From the NCBI RefSeq assembly GCF_037126465.1, contig NC_088205.1:27635482-27699481 (forward strand): a stretch of 64,000 bases of DNA, given 5' to 3'. The translations under genes were made by a program, and so were the position numbers. This document shows, in pieces, positions 63,344 to 64,000 of this stretch. This stretch comes from Ornithodoros turicata. Its lineage: Eukaryota; Arthropoda; Arachnida; Ixodida; Argasidae. The notes beneath the pieces were generated by a model that searched no databases, was not told where the DNA came from, and was given only the letters and a program-made list of their open reading frames with translations. Positions within the stretch are counted from its first letter, which is position 1; each line of letters opens with the position of its first letter.

Positions 63344-64000
63344 AGTCAGTCATTGGATAACACTCCATAAAGTGGCGTAGTCATCCCTCACTCCACAAGT
63401 GGTGGCTCTTTCTACAACTTTTGAAGCAAATACATGCAGATCCAAGAGTGCCAGAAAAAAAAAAAAATATTTTCTGAACCAAAGCATGTTTAGATAAAAA
63501 TGGAAAAGCTGAATTTCCCCTAAGACACAAACATCATGTTTACTGATCCAAATAACTTTAATATAGGTATCGAGCGTATTAGCGGAGATGAAAAAATGCA
63601 TTACCAAGGTGTAAGATCGGAGGAGTTAGTCTATCATGGAACGCGGCCGCTGCGCTTCGTCCGCAAAAGATGCGTGGAATTAAAGCACGCGCTTTCTCAA
63701 CGGCGCGGTGGCGGAGTTCGCCCTCCTTACTTCTCCTCCGTGGTGCTGATCTGTTGGCCTAACCAACGCTTTGCGGCCCAGATAGGCCAACGACGGCCAT
63801 GTCTTACGTATGCCATGTCTTAAACGTGTCTCCACCCAATTTAGACGTAACAAACGAAGACTGCGGCCGCCGGTGTGCCTGTGACGTGTAAATGTTACTT
63901 GTATCACAGACATGCAACTTCAACTCGATCACCCACGAAGATGCGTGCGGATATTGCGAGGCAACGGTCTTTGACCGTTGTGTCGCACGTGCTCCAGTCA
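63344..64000. other. Mostly unassigned; fragment of the 1377-1960 repeat family
   Basis: 63715-63790 has CCTTACTTCTCCTCCGTGG then GTGCTGATCTGTTGGCC and GCGGCCCAGATAGGCC, matching the reverse of 1545-1600. The remainder has no feature I can name. Confidence 0.4.

Overview
The window is repeat-dense arthropod nuclear DNA, most likely from a hard tick or a close chelicerate. The reasons are tRNA-headed SINEs with class II tRNA-like heads (as in the ixodid Ruka family), several non-LTR retrotransposon lineages with RNase H tails and (GTT)n ends, a CR1-like element whose ORF1 carries a PHD finger, and very many fold-back MITEs. I find no convincing host protein-coding gene, no rRNA and no free-standing tRNA. 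Almost everything that can be assigned is a mobile element, often inserted into another.

Layout. 1-18.2 kb: reverse-transcriptase scraps, a cluster of hairpin MITEs sharing the core GGCGTACGCC (8.3-10.4 kb), SINE pieces, a 2.1-kb TIR element (5.57-7.63 kb), and dispersed tracts built from degenerate GAACCG hexamers. 18.3-28.1 kb: a large inverted duplication. Its inner part is two opposite, about 95-97% identical copies of one TIR element (18730-22858 and 23532-26527), and later insertions in one arm can be read against the empty site in the other. 29.0-46.7 kb: a second inverted arrangement (arms 29037-30210 and 45578-46700). It encloses a SINE with perfect target-site duplications, two unrecognised ORFs present twice in inverted orientation, a nearly full-length CR1-like element (minus strand, 31.6-35.7 kb), a Ty3/gypsy RNase H fragment, and a 6.1-kb TIR element (37736-43820) full of nested fold-backs. 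46.5-47.5 kb: AT-rich tandem repeats.

48-59.8 kb: two I/R1-type retrotransposon pieces on the minus strand, one fused to the other at about 49186. The older one is split exactly at the reverse-transcriptase YADD motif by a 7.9-kb hAT-like element (50746-58653; CAGTG termini, imperfect 8-bp duplication). That element carries a SINE and a 3.6-kb TTAA-flanked Kolobok-like transposon (54836-58450). The Kolobok-like element holds a THAP-like ORF on the plus strand and a broken P2X7-ballast-domain gene on the minus strand. A 957-bp relative with the same style of terminus is at 61247-62203. The last 2 kb holds further small inverted and dispersed repeats.

The genes do not form a host pathway. What the window records is the order of insertion: retrotransposon, then hAT, then Kolobok or SINE, then a 54-bp retrotransposon tail; and inverted element pair, then MITE, then retrotransposon.
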